Shown: one piece after another, positions 1 to 9,129 of the stretch
Layout of the letters: each line of letters opens with the position of its first letter
How positions within the stretch are numbered: the stretch's first letter is position 1
Assembly: GCA_003149065.1 (NCBI GenBank)
Contig: QGFZ01000002.1
Coordinates: 434,001 to 498,000 of the forward strand
DNA from: Ruminococcaceae bacterium R-25
Lineage (GTDB): Bacteria; Bacillota; Clostridia; Saccharofermentanales; Saccharofermentanaceae
Direction: 5' to 3'
DNA length: 64,000 bases
Notes under the pieces: model-generated
Databases searched by the model: none
What the model was told of the DNA's origin: nothing
Seen by the model: only the letters and a program-made list of their open reading frames with translations
Program-made: the position numbers and the translations under genes

Positions 1-55
1 ATTTGGGCGTGAGAATCAGTTTTTCGCGCATAGAAATATACAGGAGGATTGCCTT

Positions 56-985
56 ATGGATAAGAAAAGACTTATTACCAGAAGCGATTTTGACGGTCTC
101 GTCTGCGCTATGCTTCTCAAAGAATTAGATATGATCGATGAGATAAAGTTTGTTCATCCTAAGGATGTTCAGGACGGTAAGGTCGATATTACCGAGAATG
201 ACATCACGACAAATCTTCCTTTCGATCCCAGAGTAGGACTCGCGTTTGACCATCACGAGAGCGAACTCGTAAGAAATAACAAAGAGGCTTTCGGCGACAA
301 GTTCATCTGTATCTGCGAAAAGTCTGCTGCCAGAGTCGTTTATAAGTATTATGGCGGCGCTGATACTTTCAAGACTGTCAACGAAGAGATCATGCAGGCA
401 GTCGACAAGGGCGATTCCGCTGACTTTACGATCGACGAGATCTTAGATCCAAAGGGCTGGGTCCTCATGAACTTCATTATGGACGCGAGAACAGGATTGG
501 GCCGTTTTCACGATTTCAGGATCTCAAATTACCAGCTCATGATGGAACTCATCGATTACTGCACAAACCACTCTATTGAAGAAGTTTTGGAGCTCCCTGA
601 CGTTAAGGAACGTACGGACTTGTATTTCGAGCAGCAGGAACTTTTCAAGAAGCAGCTTTCTGAGATCGTTAAGATCGAAGGCAAGGTTGCGGTCCTCGAC
701 TTAAGACCTTTGGAGACGATCTATACAGGCAACAGATTCATGATCTACGCCATGTATCCCGAGACCGAATTCAGCGTACATGTAGCCTGGGGTTTCAAGA
801 AGCAGAATACTGCGGTCATGATTGGCAAGTCTATTATCAACAAGGCCGGCACGACAGACATCGGCGAGCTTTGCCTCTCATACGGAGGCGGCGGACACAC
901 CAACGCAGGCACCTGCCAGCTCGACAATGACAAGGTCGATGCGGAGCTTCCTAACATAATAGCCAAGCTAAATGAACATAAATGA
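56..985 (+). CDS. DHH-family phosphoesterase (exopolyphosphatase-like)
   Basis: Protein of 309 residues. The N-terminal motif RSDFDG (residues 9-14) and the later FDHHES motif (about residue 65) are the metal-binding signatures of the DHH phosphoesterase superfamily, and the C-terminal GGGGHTNAGT (about residue 278) is the glycine-rich substrate loop of the DHHA1 domain. Members hydrolyse phosphodiester or phosphoanhydride bonds in nano-RNA, cyclic dinucleotides or polyphosphate with Mn2+; the exact substrate cannot be told here. No signal peptide or membrane segment, so cytosolic. AGGAGG at 42-47 sits 8 bases before the ATG. A strong terminator follows at once, so the gene ends its own transcript. 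Confidence 0.85.
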   Translation: MDKKRLITRSDFDGLVCAMLLKELDMIDEIKFVHPKDVQDGKVDITENDITTNLPFDPRVGLAFDHHESELVRNNKEAFGDKFICICEKSAARVVYKYYGGADTFKTVNEEIMQAVDKGDSADFTIDEILDPKGWVLMNFIMDARTGLGRFHDFRISNYQLMMELIDYCTNHSIEEVLELPDVKERTDLYFEQQELFKKQLSEIVKIEGKVAVLDLRPLETIYTGNRFMIYAMYPETEFSVHVAWGFKKQNTAVMIGKSIINKAGTTDIGELCLSYGGGGHTNAGTCQLDNDKVDAELPNIIAKLNEHK

Positions 986-996
986 TATATAATATG

Positions 997-1026
997 CCGG
1001 TCCCTGAAAAGGGACCGACTTTTTTT
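997..1026 (+). terminator. Intrinsic terminator after the DHH gene
   Basis: Arms CGGTCCCT and AGGGACCG around a GAAA tetraloop, followed by ACTTTTTTT. It separates the DHH gene from the lipoprotein cluster. Confidence 0.9.
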
Positions 1027-1042
1027 GAAAGGGAGCACAATA

Positions 1043-2323
1043 ATGCAGTTTTTAAAGAAGGCAGCTGCGGCTGTACTTGCTATGGCTATGGCTGCAGGTT
1101 TTACAGGTTGCTTCAATAGCGAAAAGAAGAACATTGATGCCGTTATCAAAGTAACGGACCAGTATGTTGAAGCACTGAGCAACTTTGACGCAGAAGGCGT
1201 TCTGGAACTCTCAAACTGGGATGAGGATGATGAAGAGTATCAGGAAGTCTCAAAGCTCCTCGATCTCGATTTTTACTCAACACAGGTAACCAAGGAAGAG
1301 ATCGAATACTACAAGTACATCGCTTCCACGATCACATACTCTTCTGATGACGGCAGGATCACTTTAGAAGATGATGAAGCTACTCTTAAGATCCAGTACA
1401 AGCTGGTCAACTGGAAGCCGGTCTTTGCCGAGACATACGATGATTTCGATGAGGTATTAAAGGCTCTCAAGGATTGCGACGATACCATCACCGTAAAGGA
1501 AACACTGAATTTCAAGAAGGAAAAAGACGGCTGGAAACTTACAAAAATATCCAAGCTCGGCGAGGCATTCAGCTTTGTATATGCGCTCCCCAATGTTATC
1601 TTAGAGCCCCAGCCCACAGGCGATGAGCCTTCAACTTCTGAAAGTTCCAGCCAGGTTTCGGATCTCTATAAGGAAGCGCGCGAGGCTTATCTTTACCTCC
1701 TCGGCACTAAGGAAGCTGCTATCAGGAAGGCAGAAAAGATCTACGGCAAGAGCTTCTGTAATTATGTCGATCTGAACGGAGACAGCGTTCCCGAACTTCT
1801 TTTCGTAAGCGCCGATAAACCGGATGACGATAACAGCTCCGCATCACTCCATGTCTATGAATATAACGAGTATGCAGGTGAGGTACTCGAAGTCATCACG
1901 ATCAATGAGATCGCTTATACGGCAGAGGGCGGAAGCTTCTTTATCTACACAACTGCAAGCAATCTCGTAATCACAACTCACAGCGGCGAATCATCTAACC
2001 ACCATGTAGTTACATATGTTTACGACCTGCACCTCGCACTTTCCGATACATATCAGAGAGATGAGCACTATAGCTACGATCCTAATACGGACAAGGAAAC
2101 CACAACTTACGAATATTACCAGGCAACAAAAACAGGAACAGTTTCCTGCGATGAGTCGATCTATAAGAATGCCATCCAGAAGCTCGTCGATAAGGTCGTT
2201 CTGGTAGTAGGTTACGATTACCTTCCTGTTAAGGATTCACTTGAGTATGCGATCAACAATGCAATAAAGCTTCCTTTCGAAAGTTATGACGATGTCACTG
2301 CAGAAATCAAAGCTGAAGGCTAA
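1043..2323 (+). CDS. Lipoprotein, paralogue 1 of a tandem trio
   Basis: 426 residues from the ATG at 1043; GGGAG at 1031-1035 decides this start over an upstream TTG. Lys-rich n-region, hydrophobic stretch and lipobox FTGC give a lipidated, membrane-anchored exported protein. The N-terminal half (VIKVTDQYVEAL to about residue 180) resembles that of the third gene of the cluster (3200-4480). The C-terminal half contains DLNGDSVPELLF, an acidic loop resembling EF-hand or dockerin Ca2+ loops, and matches all three neighbours. A Pro/Ser/Thr-rich linker (around PQPTGDEPSTSESSS) joins the halves. Function unknown; no enzyme motif seen. Confidence 0.8.
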   Translation: MQFLKKAAAAVLAMAMAAGFTGCFNSEKKNIDAVIKVTDQYVEALSNFDAEGVLELSNWDEDDEEYQEVSKLLDLDFYSTQVTKEEIEYYKYIASTITYSSDDGRITLEDDEATLKIQYKLVNWKPVFAETYDDFDEVLKALKDCDDTITVKETLNFKKEKDGWKLTKISKLGEAFSFVYALPNVILEPQPTGDEPSTSESSSQVSDLYKEAREAYLYLLGTKEAAIRKAEKIYGKSFCNYVDLNGDSVPELLFVSADKPDDDNSSASLHVYEYNEYAGEVLEVITINEIAYTAEGGSFFIYTTASNLVITTHSGESSNHHVVTYVYDLHLALSDTYQRDEHYSYDPNTDKETTTYEYYQATKTGTVSCDESIYKNAIQKLVDKVVLVVGYDYLPVKDSLEYAINNAIKLPFESYDDVTAEIKAEG

Positions 2324-2356
2324 CAGGCTTTGTTGAAAACGATATTAGGTTTAAAA

Positions 2357-2397
2357 TGTGGCTGTTGGAGATATCCGGCGGCCACTTTTTCGCAAGG
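2357..2397 (+). terminator. Possible weak terminator between lipoprotein genes
   Basis: GTGGC and GCCAC arms with a long loop, followed by TTTTT. Short stem, so it may be only a partial terminator inside the lipoprotein cluster. Confidence 0.45.
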
Positions 2398-2417
2398 GAC
2401 AAATGGAGGGGAATCGT

Positions 2418-3185
2418 ATGATGAAGCGCGCGATCGCTACGATCTTAACTGCTGCTGTGGTTTTGGGCATTTCAGGCTGTAATACAGATAATACCGAACC
2501 TACCGCATCGTTGTATTCGAAAGTTACCGAGAGCACGATCACTTTAACAGAAGACGGCAATAAGGCCGTTAACTGCTACAAGGAACTTTTGAAGCTCAAC
2601 CGTGATGTCATCCAGCCTGTCGAAAAGAATTTCGACACCGCTACATGCGGCCTTTATGACATCAATTCAGATTCGATCCCCGAATTCTTCTTTTTCGCTG
2701 CCACGGACGCAACGGCATATTCAGCAACGCTCTATGTTTTCACATACGATAAGACCAGCGATACCGCCGTTAAAAAGATCGAGATCCCCAACATCATGTA
2801 TCTGTCCGGCGGAGGCGGCGAATATGCTGTATTCACGTCACCTGTAGCACTCCTCATCACCCGCACGAGCGGCGAGGGCGAGTCTGTCACAGAGACCATC
2901 GTCTATGACATGAACCTCAATAAGAACGGCAGTTACAAGATGATACAGAGCCACGATTCCTCTACTGAGAGGATCGTAAACAAATATTATGCAAACGGCG
3001 CTCAGGCAGATCAGACAGCCTATGACCAGCTCGTTACTGTTCACCTTGAACAAGCAACAATGGTGCTTGCGAGCAATATTAAGGCGAAGTCCGAAGAGGA
3101 GAATTCACCCCTGCTGTCGAAGCCGCAATATAATATGATGAAGTACGAAAATATGCTCTCTTACATAATCAAGATAGCTAAATAA
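2418..3185 (+). CDS. Lipoprotein, paralogue 2 (short form)
   Basis: 255 residues from the ATG at 2418, chosen because GGAGGGG at 2405-2411 precedes it and because the signal peptide starts there (MMKRAIATILTAA, lipobox ISGC). It carries only the C-terminal module of its neighbours: DINSDSIPEFFF is the acidic loop equivalent to DLNGDSVPELLF in paralogue 1 and DIDGNGIPELYF in paralogue 3, followed by the same IPNIMYLSGGGGEY-type segment. It lacks the N-terminal module and linker of the other two. Exported and lipid-anchored; function unknown. Confidence 0.8.
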   Translation: MMKRAIATILTAAVVLGISGCNTDNTEPTASLYSKVTESTITLTEDGNKAVNCYKELLKLNRDVIQPVEKNFDTATCGLYDINSDSIPEFFFFAATDATAYSATLYVFTYDKTSDTAVKKIEIPNIMYLSGGGGEYAVFTSPVALLITRTSGEGESVTETIVYDMNLNKNGSYKMIQSHDSSTERIVNKYYANGAQADQTAYDQLVTVHLEQATMVLASNIKAKSEEENSPLLSKPQYNMMKYENMLSYIIKIAK

Positions 3186-3199
3186 AGGAGTAAGAATAA

Positions 3200-4480
3200 A
3201 TGAAGATGTTCAGGAAAACAGTTTCTTTGATCTTGGCAGGAGTACTCACGCTCGGCATTGCCGGATGTGATCTTTCCGGCTCCAAACAGGAGAAGGGCAA
3301 TGTCGACGACGTTATCCAGTCGTATGGCAAGGCGCTCCAGAAACTGGATGAAGAAAAGATCCTTGGCATGACGACTTGGGATGAAAGCGACAGTGAGTAT
3401 TCAGATTTCAAGGATTGCTTCACCTTCGATGCCAATGCCGAATATATCTGGGATGTTTATACGGCAACGGCAGGAACGATCGAATTGAATTATAAGGACA
3501 CCGCTATCAAGGTAAAAGGCGACAAGGCTTCAGTGGACGTTACTTACCTTATCGTTGACTGGAAGACACTTTATAAAGAGCAGTATTTTAGTGCCGACGA
3601 TCTTGTCAAAGCGATCAAAGACAGCATGAATGTTATTACAACTGAGGGTTCTATCGAGTTTACAAAGGACGGTAATGACTGGAAGATCTCCAAGATCACC
3701 AAGCTCGATGAATTAATGGAATTCGGAAGAACATGGCCTAACCTTGAGTCCAAGCAGTGGCCCACAATGCCGACTGATGATACTGAACCTACTGATGAGC
3801 CGACATTCCCTACAGGAACACAGTATGCTGACAGCTATCAGAAGGCTATCGCCGCATATCTCAAGGTCCTCGATGACAACAGGGCTGCAATAACAGCCGT
3901 TCAGGAAACTTACAGGATCGATCCGGTAGGCATCTACGATATCGATGGCAACGGCATTCCGGAGCTTTACTTCCTCGCAACCACAGGCGACAGCCCTGTC
4001 ATGAACAGCAGCTTTTTCATCTATTCCTACAACGAGAATGCAGGTGAGGCCCTGAAGCAGATCGAGGTTCCTGACATCATTTACATGGCAGGTTCCGGCG
4101 GACTTTACCAGATCTATGCGACATCAAACAGGCTCATAATCACACATGCCGGCGGCGAAGATTCTGACTTTAAGTACTGGACTGAGATCTACAATTTCCA
4201 GTGGGATCTTATAGCTTCCTACAGACGTAATTGCCTGTACGATTACAATGCTCCCGAAGATCAGGCATCGACCATAAAGTATTACGAAGAAGACGTTGAG
4301 ATAACTGAAGAGCAGTACAACAAGGTTTTCAAAGAAGACGCGAATAATACGGTTATAGTTCTTGCTAAGAATTACACACCTTCATCCGGCGACGTTGAGT
4401 ATCCGCTCGTAAGCAAGCCGTCTTTCACGATGCTCGCATATGAGAATGCTTATACATACTTAGAATCGCTCAAAAATTGA
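3200..4480 (+). CDS. Lipoprotein, paralogue 3 of a tandem trio
   Basis: 426 residues. AAAGGAG lies just upstream at 3184-3190, 14 bases after the previous gene, so the last two genes are probably cotranscribed. Signal peptide with lipobox IAGC. N-terminal module (VIQSYGKALQKLDEEKI, TTWDESDSEY) aligns with paralogue 1; a Pro/Thr linker (PTMPTDDTEPTDEPTFPTGT) is followed by the shared C-terminal module with DIDGNGIPELYF. The whole protein has the same length as paralogue 1, which supports tandem duplication. Function unknown; surface location is inferred from the lipobox. Confidence 0.8.
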   Translation: MKMFRKTVSLILAGVLTLGIAGCDLSGSKQEKGNVDDVIQSYGKALQKLDEEKILGMTTWDESDSEYSDFKDCFTFDANAEYIWDVYTATAGTIELNYKDTAIKVKGDKASVDVTYLIVDWKTLYKEQYFSADDLVKAIKDSMNVITTEGSIEFTKDGNDWKISKITKLDELMEFGRTWPNLESKQWPTMPTDDTEPTDEPTFPTGTQYADSYQKAIAAYLKVLDDNRAAITAVQETYRIDPVGIYDIDGNGIPELYFLATTGDSPVMNSSFFIYSYNENAGEALKQIEVPDIIYMAGSGGLYQIYATSNRLIITHAGGEDSDFKYWTEIYNFQWDLIASYRRNCLYDYNAPEDQASTIKYYEEDVEITEEQYNKVFKEDANNTVIVLAKNYTPSSGDVEYPLVSKPSFTMLAYENAYTYLESLKN

Positions 4481-4491
4481 GGTGGTTAAAT

Positions 4492-4540
4492 TGCGCCAGT
4501 GCGGGGTGTTTTTCACTCTGGAACTGAGGCGCTTTTATTG
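4492..4540 (+). terminator. Terminator after the lipoprotein cluster
   Basis: GCGCC and GGCGC outer arms with inner AGTG/CACT pairing, followed by TTTTATT. Ends the cluster 12 bases after the last stop. Confidence 0.6.
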
Positions 4541-4621
4541 CTCCAGAACTGAGGTACTTTACGGCAGAGCCTTTTAGCTGATAAAATAAATATTATATCT
4601 GCGAAGCCGGAGGGCAAAATT

Positions 4622-4966
4622 ATGGATGCATTATTGTTTGCTAAGGCAGCTAGAGAAGAGAAGGACGCGATGCTCGAGAACTATCTGAGCAGCACCGATT
4701 CCATGGCCGGTGAACAGATAGCTAAACTCAAGGCGGCAGGCGCCAGCGATGAACTCATCAGAGAGGTCTTCGATTCCGTCCTGACCGATTGCTTCTATAA
4801 CATTCTCCTTGGAATTGACGGCCAGATGCCGATCGGATCCTTAGGTGAGAGAAGTTACAGATTGCTTGCTCCGGACAGCACTGTAATCGCAAATGCTTCC
4901 GGAACACTTGCTGAAGCTGCTTACGAAGCTTTCTACGGTGAAGGCGAAGAAACGGCTGAAGGCTGA
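4622..4966 (+). CDS. Small cytosolic protein of unknown function
   Basis: 114 residues, start fixed by GGAGGG at 4609-4614, 7 bases before the ATG. The sequence is predicted mainly helical, acidic, with no signal peptide, membrane segment or metal motif. The middle segment DGQMPIGSLGERSYRLLAPD is the only part with a non-helical character and might be a small ligand or partner site. It stands alone between two terminators, so it is a single-gene unit. Not recognised as a named family. Confidence 0.65.
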   Translation: MDALLFAKAAREEKDAMLENYLSSTDSMAGEQIAKLKAAGASDELIREVFDSVLTDCFYNILLGIDGQMPIGSLGERSYRLLAPDSTVIANASGTLAEAAYEAFYGEGEETAEG

Positions 4967-4989
4967 CAGTTAAAATCAGTTAAATTCTG

Positions 4990-5020
4990 AAAAGGTTGTC
5001 TCCGCGTGAGGCAACCTTTT
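4990..5020 (+). terminator. Terminator of the AAGGTTG-hairpin type
   Basis: AAAAGGTTG and CAACCTTTT arms. Closely related hairpins recur at 50048, 51890 and 63595 in this window. Confidence 0.85.
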
Positions 5021-5058
5021 AGTTTGTTCCAGTGTAAATTCAGTGCAGTTTTGGGTTG

Positions 5059-5288
5059 TTTAACTTTTTGTCACCGTTTTTTCGATTTTGGTTGTACAAA
5101 AAGATAAAATGAGCCCCGATTTCAACTTTTAGTCACTGATTTTCCGATTTTCGTGAAACAAAAAGTGAAACATCCGGATGTGACGTTTTGCAGACGATTT
5201 TTCCGGTTTTCGTCATCAAAATGTGCAAAAATGATTGAATTTGCACGTTTTGCAGACGATTTTTTGATTTCCGTCAACAAAATGTGCA
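5059..5288 (+). repeat. Composite palindromic repeat, copy A (inverted order)
   Basis: Four stem-loop units of about 45-55 bases. Units at 5061-5104 and 5118-5172 have ACTTTTTGTCAC-type outer arms with GTGA or GGT inner partners; units at 5180-5227 and 5242-5287 have GTTTTGCAGACG with CGTC and CAAAATGTG partners. Read on the minus strand the order is the same as in the copies at 28830-29164 and 63327-63564. It lies between the convergent genes ending at 4966 and 5317. Confidence 0.8.
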
Positions 5289-5316
5289 TTCAGGTGCGGA
5301 AAGAGTAATCCGTGGA

Positions 5317-6594
5317 TTACTTCGGAGCCCAGAAGATCCAGACGAAGAGATAACCTGCGATTACTGCGGTGAGTGTGAAGGGAATGCCGATCTTCATAAA
5401 GTCGCCGAAGCCGACTTCGTGGCCTTCTTTTCTGAGCATACCGACGCCGGCGATGTTTGCGGAAGCACCGATAGGCGTTAAGTTACCGCCAAGTGTGGCG
5501 CCGACCAGGAGGCCGAAATAAAGGAAGTGCGGTTCGACATTCATTGCGGAAGCGACACCTGCCAAAAGGGGCAGCATCGTAGCGACGTAAGGAATGTTGT
5601 CGATGAATGCGGAGATTAATACTGAACCCCAGACGATGATAGTGAAGAGGACGAAGCGGTTGGATCCGCCGAAGCTTGCGATGAATTCTGCGATGTCATC
5701 GATGACGCCGACTTCCCTGATCGTGGCGATGACTACGAAAAGGCCTGTAAGGAGGAGCATCGTGTCGTAGTCCAATGCCTTTAATGAATGGACCATTCCC
5801 TTGGCGGACTTCTGCTTGATGAGCTCCCAGATGATGGTTAAGATGCCGCATGCCATGCAGATGATGCCGTTTGTCCATTCATGAGTGTTGGGGATGAATG
5901 ATGCGATGATGAGAAGGACTACGTGGCCGAGCATTGTGATAGTCGGAACGTAGTCGGTTACTTTGGTATATTCTGTTGAGTTGACGGTCTCTTTGTTCTT
6001 GCGGAACATGATCATCATGATGGGAATCGTGAGGACCGCGCCGAGCTCAACTGCGAAGAACATGCCGGGCTTGCCGTTCATGTAGAAGAAGTCGTTGAAG
6101 TTCATGTGGTCAGCTGCTGCGAGCATGATCGAAGTCGTGTCGCCGACGAGGGTTGCGGCGCCCTGGAGGTTCGATGAAACCGCGATACAGATGATCATCG
6201 GAACAGGGTTGATCTTAAGCTTTTTGCAGATCGCAAGGCCTACAGGAGCTACCATGAGAACTGTTGCAACGTTGTCGATGAATGCGGAAATGATGCCTGA
6301 GAATAATGACATCAATATCGTTACCCACATGACGTTTTTGGAGATGCGGAGGAGTGCTTCGGCGATCCTGTTCGGCATCTTGGATTCGATGAAATAATCG
6401 ACGATTACCATCGTGCCGAAGATCATCATCAGTACATTCCAGTCGATCGCGGGAAGGACTTTTCCCAATGGCAGGATCTGTAAGACCACCATTAAGACGG
6501 CGGCAGAAAGTGCTACGATCGCACGGCGTTTCGGCAGTACGACCATAAGGATATACATGATTAAGAATATTACGATTGCGATGATCTTTTGCAT
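5317..6594 (-). CDS. ArsB/NhaD-like (SLC13/CitMHS group) permease
   Basis: 425 residues with about eleven hydrophobic segments spread over the whole length. Typical features of the ion transporter superfamily are the paired hairpin-like regions AFIDNVATVLMVAPVGLAI (about residue 110) and AFIDNIPYVATMLPLLAG (about residue 335), which form an inverted repeat of the fold, and the small-residue stretch NLTPIGASANIAG near the C-terminus. Family members move dicarboxylates, arsenite or Na+ against H+; the substrate is not readable. AAGGAG precedes the ATG. It follows the glycosyltransferase gene by 15 bases and is the last gene of a minus-strand operon. Confidence 0.8.
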   Translation of the reverse strand: MQKIIAIVIFLIMYILMVVLPKRRAIVALSAAVLMVVLQILPLGKVLPAIDWNVLMMIFGTMVIVDYFIESKMPNRIAEALLRISKNVMWVTILMSLFSGIISAFIDNVATVLMVAPVGLAICKKLKINPVPMIICIAVSSNLQGAATLVGDTTSIMLAAADHMNFNDFFYMNGKPGMFFAVELGAVLTIPIMMIMFRKNKETVNSTEYTKVTDYVPTITMLGHVVLLIIASFIPNTHEWTNGIICMACGILTIIWELIKQKSAKGMVHSLKALDYDTMLLLTGLFVVIATIREVGVIDDIAEFIASFGGSNRFVLFTIIVWGSVLISAFIDNIPYVATMLPLLAGVASAMNVEPHFLYFGLLVGATLGGNLTPIGASANIAGVGMLRKEGHEVGFGDFMKIGIPFTLTAVIAGYLFVWIFWAPK

Positions 6595-6609
6595 TAAGAA
6601 CTCCTTGGC

Positions 6610-7722
6610 TTATTTCTTGCTTTTTGTCTTGCTGCTGAAGACGAATCTCTGCTGGATAGAATAACTGATGAGGAACAGGATCGTGTCTGTTATTGCCTTT
6701 ACGACAGTTTCTATAGAGCCGGGGAAGATCATGACTACAGCTGTTACGATGCCTGCGCTTAATGCCATCTGGATGACTGCAAGAAGCGCATATTTGGAAA
6801 GTGAAGTCGCTCTCGAAGCGTGGCTTTTGAAAACGAACTTGTAATTGATGAGATAGTTATAGACGGCCGATATGATCCTGGCGGCGACCGTTGCCATCGT
6901 TATATAGACTGCCGCGAATGAGTCCTTTAACAGGAGCACGAAAAGGTGGAACAGCAGTATGTCGATGACAAAAGATGAGAGCGATGCGAAGATGAACTTG
7001 ATGAACTTTTTGCCCAGGATCTTATAGATTCTTACAGAGTCCCTGATCGGCTTGAAATGGGTCTGGTGGGATTCTTTTGAATCGTAGATCGTCTGGATCG
7101 GGATCTCGGTGAGGTTATATCTTCCTGCACACTCCAGGAGCATCTGCATCTCGTATTCGAACCTCTCGCCCTTGCAGTCTATGAGCTCGGTCATGAACTT
7201 AAAAGGAATGCCTCTAAGGCCCGACTGGGTGTCGCTGACCTTCATGCCTGCGACGTATGAGAAAACCATGATGGTTACGGTGTTGCCGAACCAGCTCTTC
7301 CACGGGATGTCCTTTTTCTCGAACTTTCTGACGCCGAGAATGAGGTTATCGGGATTTGCCTTAAGGGTGTCGATTATCTTTGTGATGCATTCGGGCGTGT
7401 GCTGACCGTCGGAATCGGCGGTAACGCAGCCAATAGCGTCCGGCATATTTTCGCTGATGTAGGAAAATGCGGTCTTGAGAGCGCGGCCTTTGCCCCTGTT
7501 GGGACGGTAGGCTATGAACTTGCCGCCTAGTTTTGTGATGATGGACTCGGCCTCTTTGAAAATGGGATCGTATTTTTCATCCGAGCCGTCGTTTACGATT
7601 ATGACGGGGCCCATTTTCTTGGCATCCAAGTCTTTGAGCAAAGCAATAAGCCTGTCATCAGGCTCATAGGAAGGGATAACTATCGGAACCAATGCCGTCT
7701 GTCTGCTTTCATCTTTACTCAT
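6610..7722 (-). CDS. Family 2 glycosyltransferase with C-terminal GtrA-like membrane domain
   Basis: 370 residues. Residues 10-230 are a GT-A fold glycosyltransferase: VPIVIPSYEPDDRL at the N-terminus, VIIVNDGSDE for the nucleotide, and ADSDGQHTPE as the DxD-type metal site. This resembles polyprenyl-phosphate glycosyltransferases of the DPM1/GtrB type. Residues 240-365 hold four hydrophobic segments like GtrA, a flippase-like domain for lipid-linked sugar. The fusion therefore may both make and translocate a polyprenyl-phosphate sugar for surface glycan decoration (inference). The gene sits between antiporter and permease genes on the same strand. Confidence 0.85.
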   Translation of the reverse strand: MSKDESRQTALVPIVIPSYEPDDRLIALLKDLDAKKMGPVIIVNDGSDEKYDPIFKEAESIITKLGGKFIAYRPNRGKGRALKTAFSYISENMPDAIGCVTADSDGQHTPECITKIIDTLKANPDNLILGVRKFEKKDIPWKSWFGNTVTIMVFSYVAGMKVSDTQSGLRGIPFKFMTELIDCKGERFEYEMQMLLECAGRYNLTEIPIQTIYDSKESHQTHFKPIRDSVRIYKILGKKFIKFIFASLSSFVIDILLFHLFVLLLKDSFAAVYITMATVAARIISAVYNYLINYKFVFKSHASRATSLSKYALLAVIQMALSAGIVTAVVMIFPGSIETVVKAITDTILFLISYSIQQRFVFSSKTKSKK

Positions 7723-7742
7723 AGTCCCTATATTAGCATAAA

Positions 7743-7764
7743 CGGCTTCATACTCATGAAGCCG
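7743..7764 (-). terminator. Hairpin overlapping the end of the antiporter gene
   Basis: CGGCTTCAT and ATGAAGCCG around ACTC. The stop codon of the antiporter (7754-7756) is inside the hairpin. The T-run is short, so read-through into the glycosyltransferase gene is likely. Confidence 0.5.
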
Positions 7765-8929
7765 CCTTTTCTTTGTATAAGATCTTTAAAAGTACCGGAG
7801 CCAGGATCGAGCTCACCAATATCATGAGGATGACCGCCGTGAAATAGTCGGAGGTTATGAGCCCGGCGTGAAGGCCTTTCTGGGCCGTGATAAGCGCGAC
7901 CTCGCCGCGGGTCATCATGCCGATACCGATCTTCAGCGAATCTTTCCAGTTGAACCTGCAGAGTTTAGCAGTCGAGCCGCAGCCTATTATCTTTGATATG
8001 AGCGCCACGAAAACGAAAGCAATGGAGAAGAAAAGGAATGTCGGATTGAAGTTTTCGAAAGAAACTTTAAGTCCGATGCCTGCAAAGAAGATCGGCGCGA
8101 AGACCATGTAGGAGCTGACGTCAACCTTACGCTCAACATATTTAACATCGTGGAGGTTGCACAGGACCACGCCTGCGACATATGCGCCCGTGATGTCTGC
8201 GATGCCGAAATATCTTTCAGCGACATAAGCCATGAACAGGCAGTAGCACAGGGCAGCAATAGGGATTCTTCTCGTGTGTTCATATCTGGAATCGAGCCAC
8301 TTGAAAACCTTGTAAACAACAAAGCCGGAAACGATCGCGATCGCAAAGAAGAGGATCGCTTTAAGCATCGTGCCCCATACTGAAGAGCCTGTGCCCTTTG
8401 CACTTAAGACGAATGTGAGGACGATGATTACGATGACATCGTCGATGATGGCGGCACTGACGACAGTAGTTCCGACTGTGCTGCTGAGCTTGCCGAGCTC
8501 TTTAAGTGCAGCAACCGTGATGCTGACAGATGTGGCTGCCATGATCGTGCCGATGAAAAGGCCTTTGATGAACTGCTCGGAACCTATGGGACCGAAGCCG
8601 TAGAAACTCATGAAGAGGACAGCGCCCAGTACGATCGGGACGAAAACGCCTGCACAGGCGATCGCCGTAGCCTTAAGACCGGTTGCCTTAAGCTTTTTCA
8701 TGTCTGTGGTAAGGCCTGCTTCGAACATGAGCATAATGACGCCGATCTCGGCCATTTTGTTTATAAAGTCAGATTGGTTAACCAGTCCAATGACAGCAGG
8801 ACCCAGGATAAGGCCTGCAATGATCTCTCCTACGACCTCAGGAGCGTGGAGCTTACGCGCGAGGATTCCGAAAGCCTTTGCGGCAAACAGGATCAGGGCG
8901 ACATCAATAATAAAACGAAGACTTTCCAA
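7754..8929 (-). CDS. Cation:proton antiporter, CPA2 (KefB/NapA-like)
   Basis: 391 residues with about twelve membrane segments and no C-terminal TrkA-N domain, so it is the membrane-only form. Motifs LHAPEVVGEIIAGLILGPA near residue 28 and the SAAIIDDVIVIIVL segment (about residue 158, with paired Asp) are typical for the ion-binding core of CPA2 exchangers. The start is a TTG at 8929 supported by TTGGAGAAA 9 bases upstream; no ATG fits better. It exchanges Na+ or K+ for H+ and is probably used in pH and ion homeostasis. Confidence 0.85.
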   Translation of the reverse strand: MESLRFIIDVALILFAAKAFGILARKLHAPEVVGEIIAGLILGPAVIGLVNQSDFINKMAEIGVIMLMFEAGLTTDMKKLKATGLKATAIACAGVFVPIVLGAVLFMSFYGFGPIGSEQFIKGLFIGTIMAATSVSITVAALKELGKLSSTVGTTVVSAAIIDDVIVIIVLTFVLSAKGTGSSVWGTMLKAILFFAIAIVSGFVVYKVFKWLDSRYEHTRRIPIAALCYCLFMAYVAERYFGIADITGAYVAGVVLCNLHDVKYVERKVDVSSYMVFAPIFFAGIGLKVSFENFNPTFLFFSIAFVFVALISKIIGCGSTAKLCRFNWKDSLKIGIGMMTRGEVALITAQKGLHAGLITSDYFTAVILMILVSSILAPVLLKILYKEKAAS

Positions 8930-9017
8930 ATCAGTTTCTCCAAGTTAAAAAAGGGTATTTTACCCTTGCCGAATTCCACCGCTACTAGTTATATCACGCA
9001 AAAAAATTAGGGATAGG

Positions 9018-9046
9018 TTGCATATTACACAAACTTATTATTTAAA
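9018..9046 (+). promoter_or_regulatory. Likely promoter of the FkbH-ACP-MBOAT operon
   Basis: TTGCAT, 17-base spacer, TTTAAA. The leader to the first ATG is about 75 bases. Confidence 0.45.
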
Positions 9047-9129
9047 TAAGGTGTTCAAGGCGTAAAAATGATATTATTAAGTGTTGAATTATGACCTGGG
9101 GTATTTCCGGGTCTTGGTGGAGGCATTTG

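Noticed and set aside
4481-4621. Possible riboswitch in front of the 114-residue gene
   Set aside because: Only a simple terminator-like hairpin is seen; no known riboswitch core was recognised.
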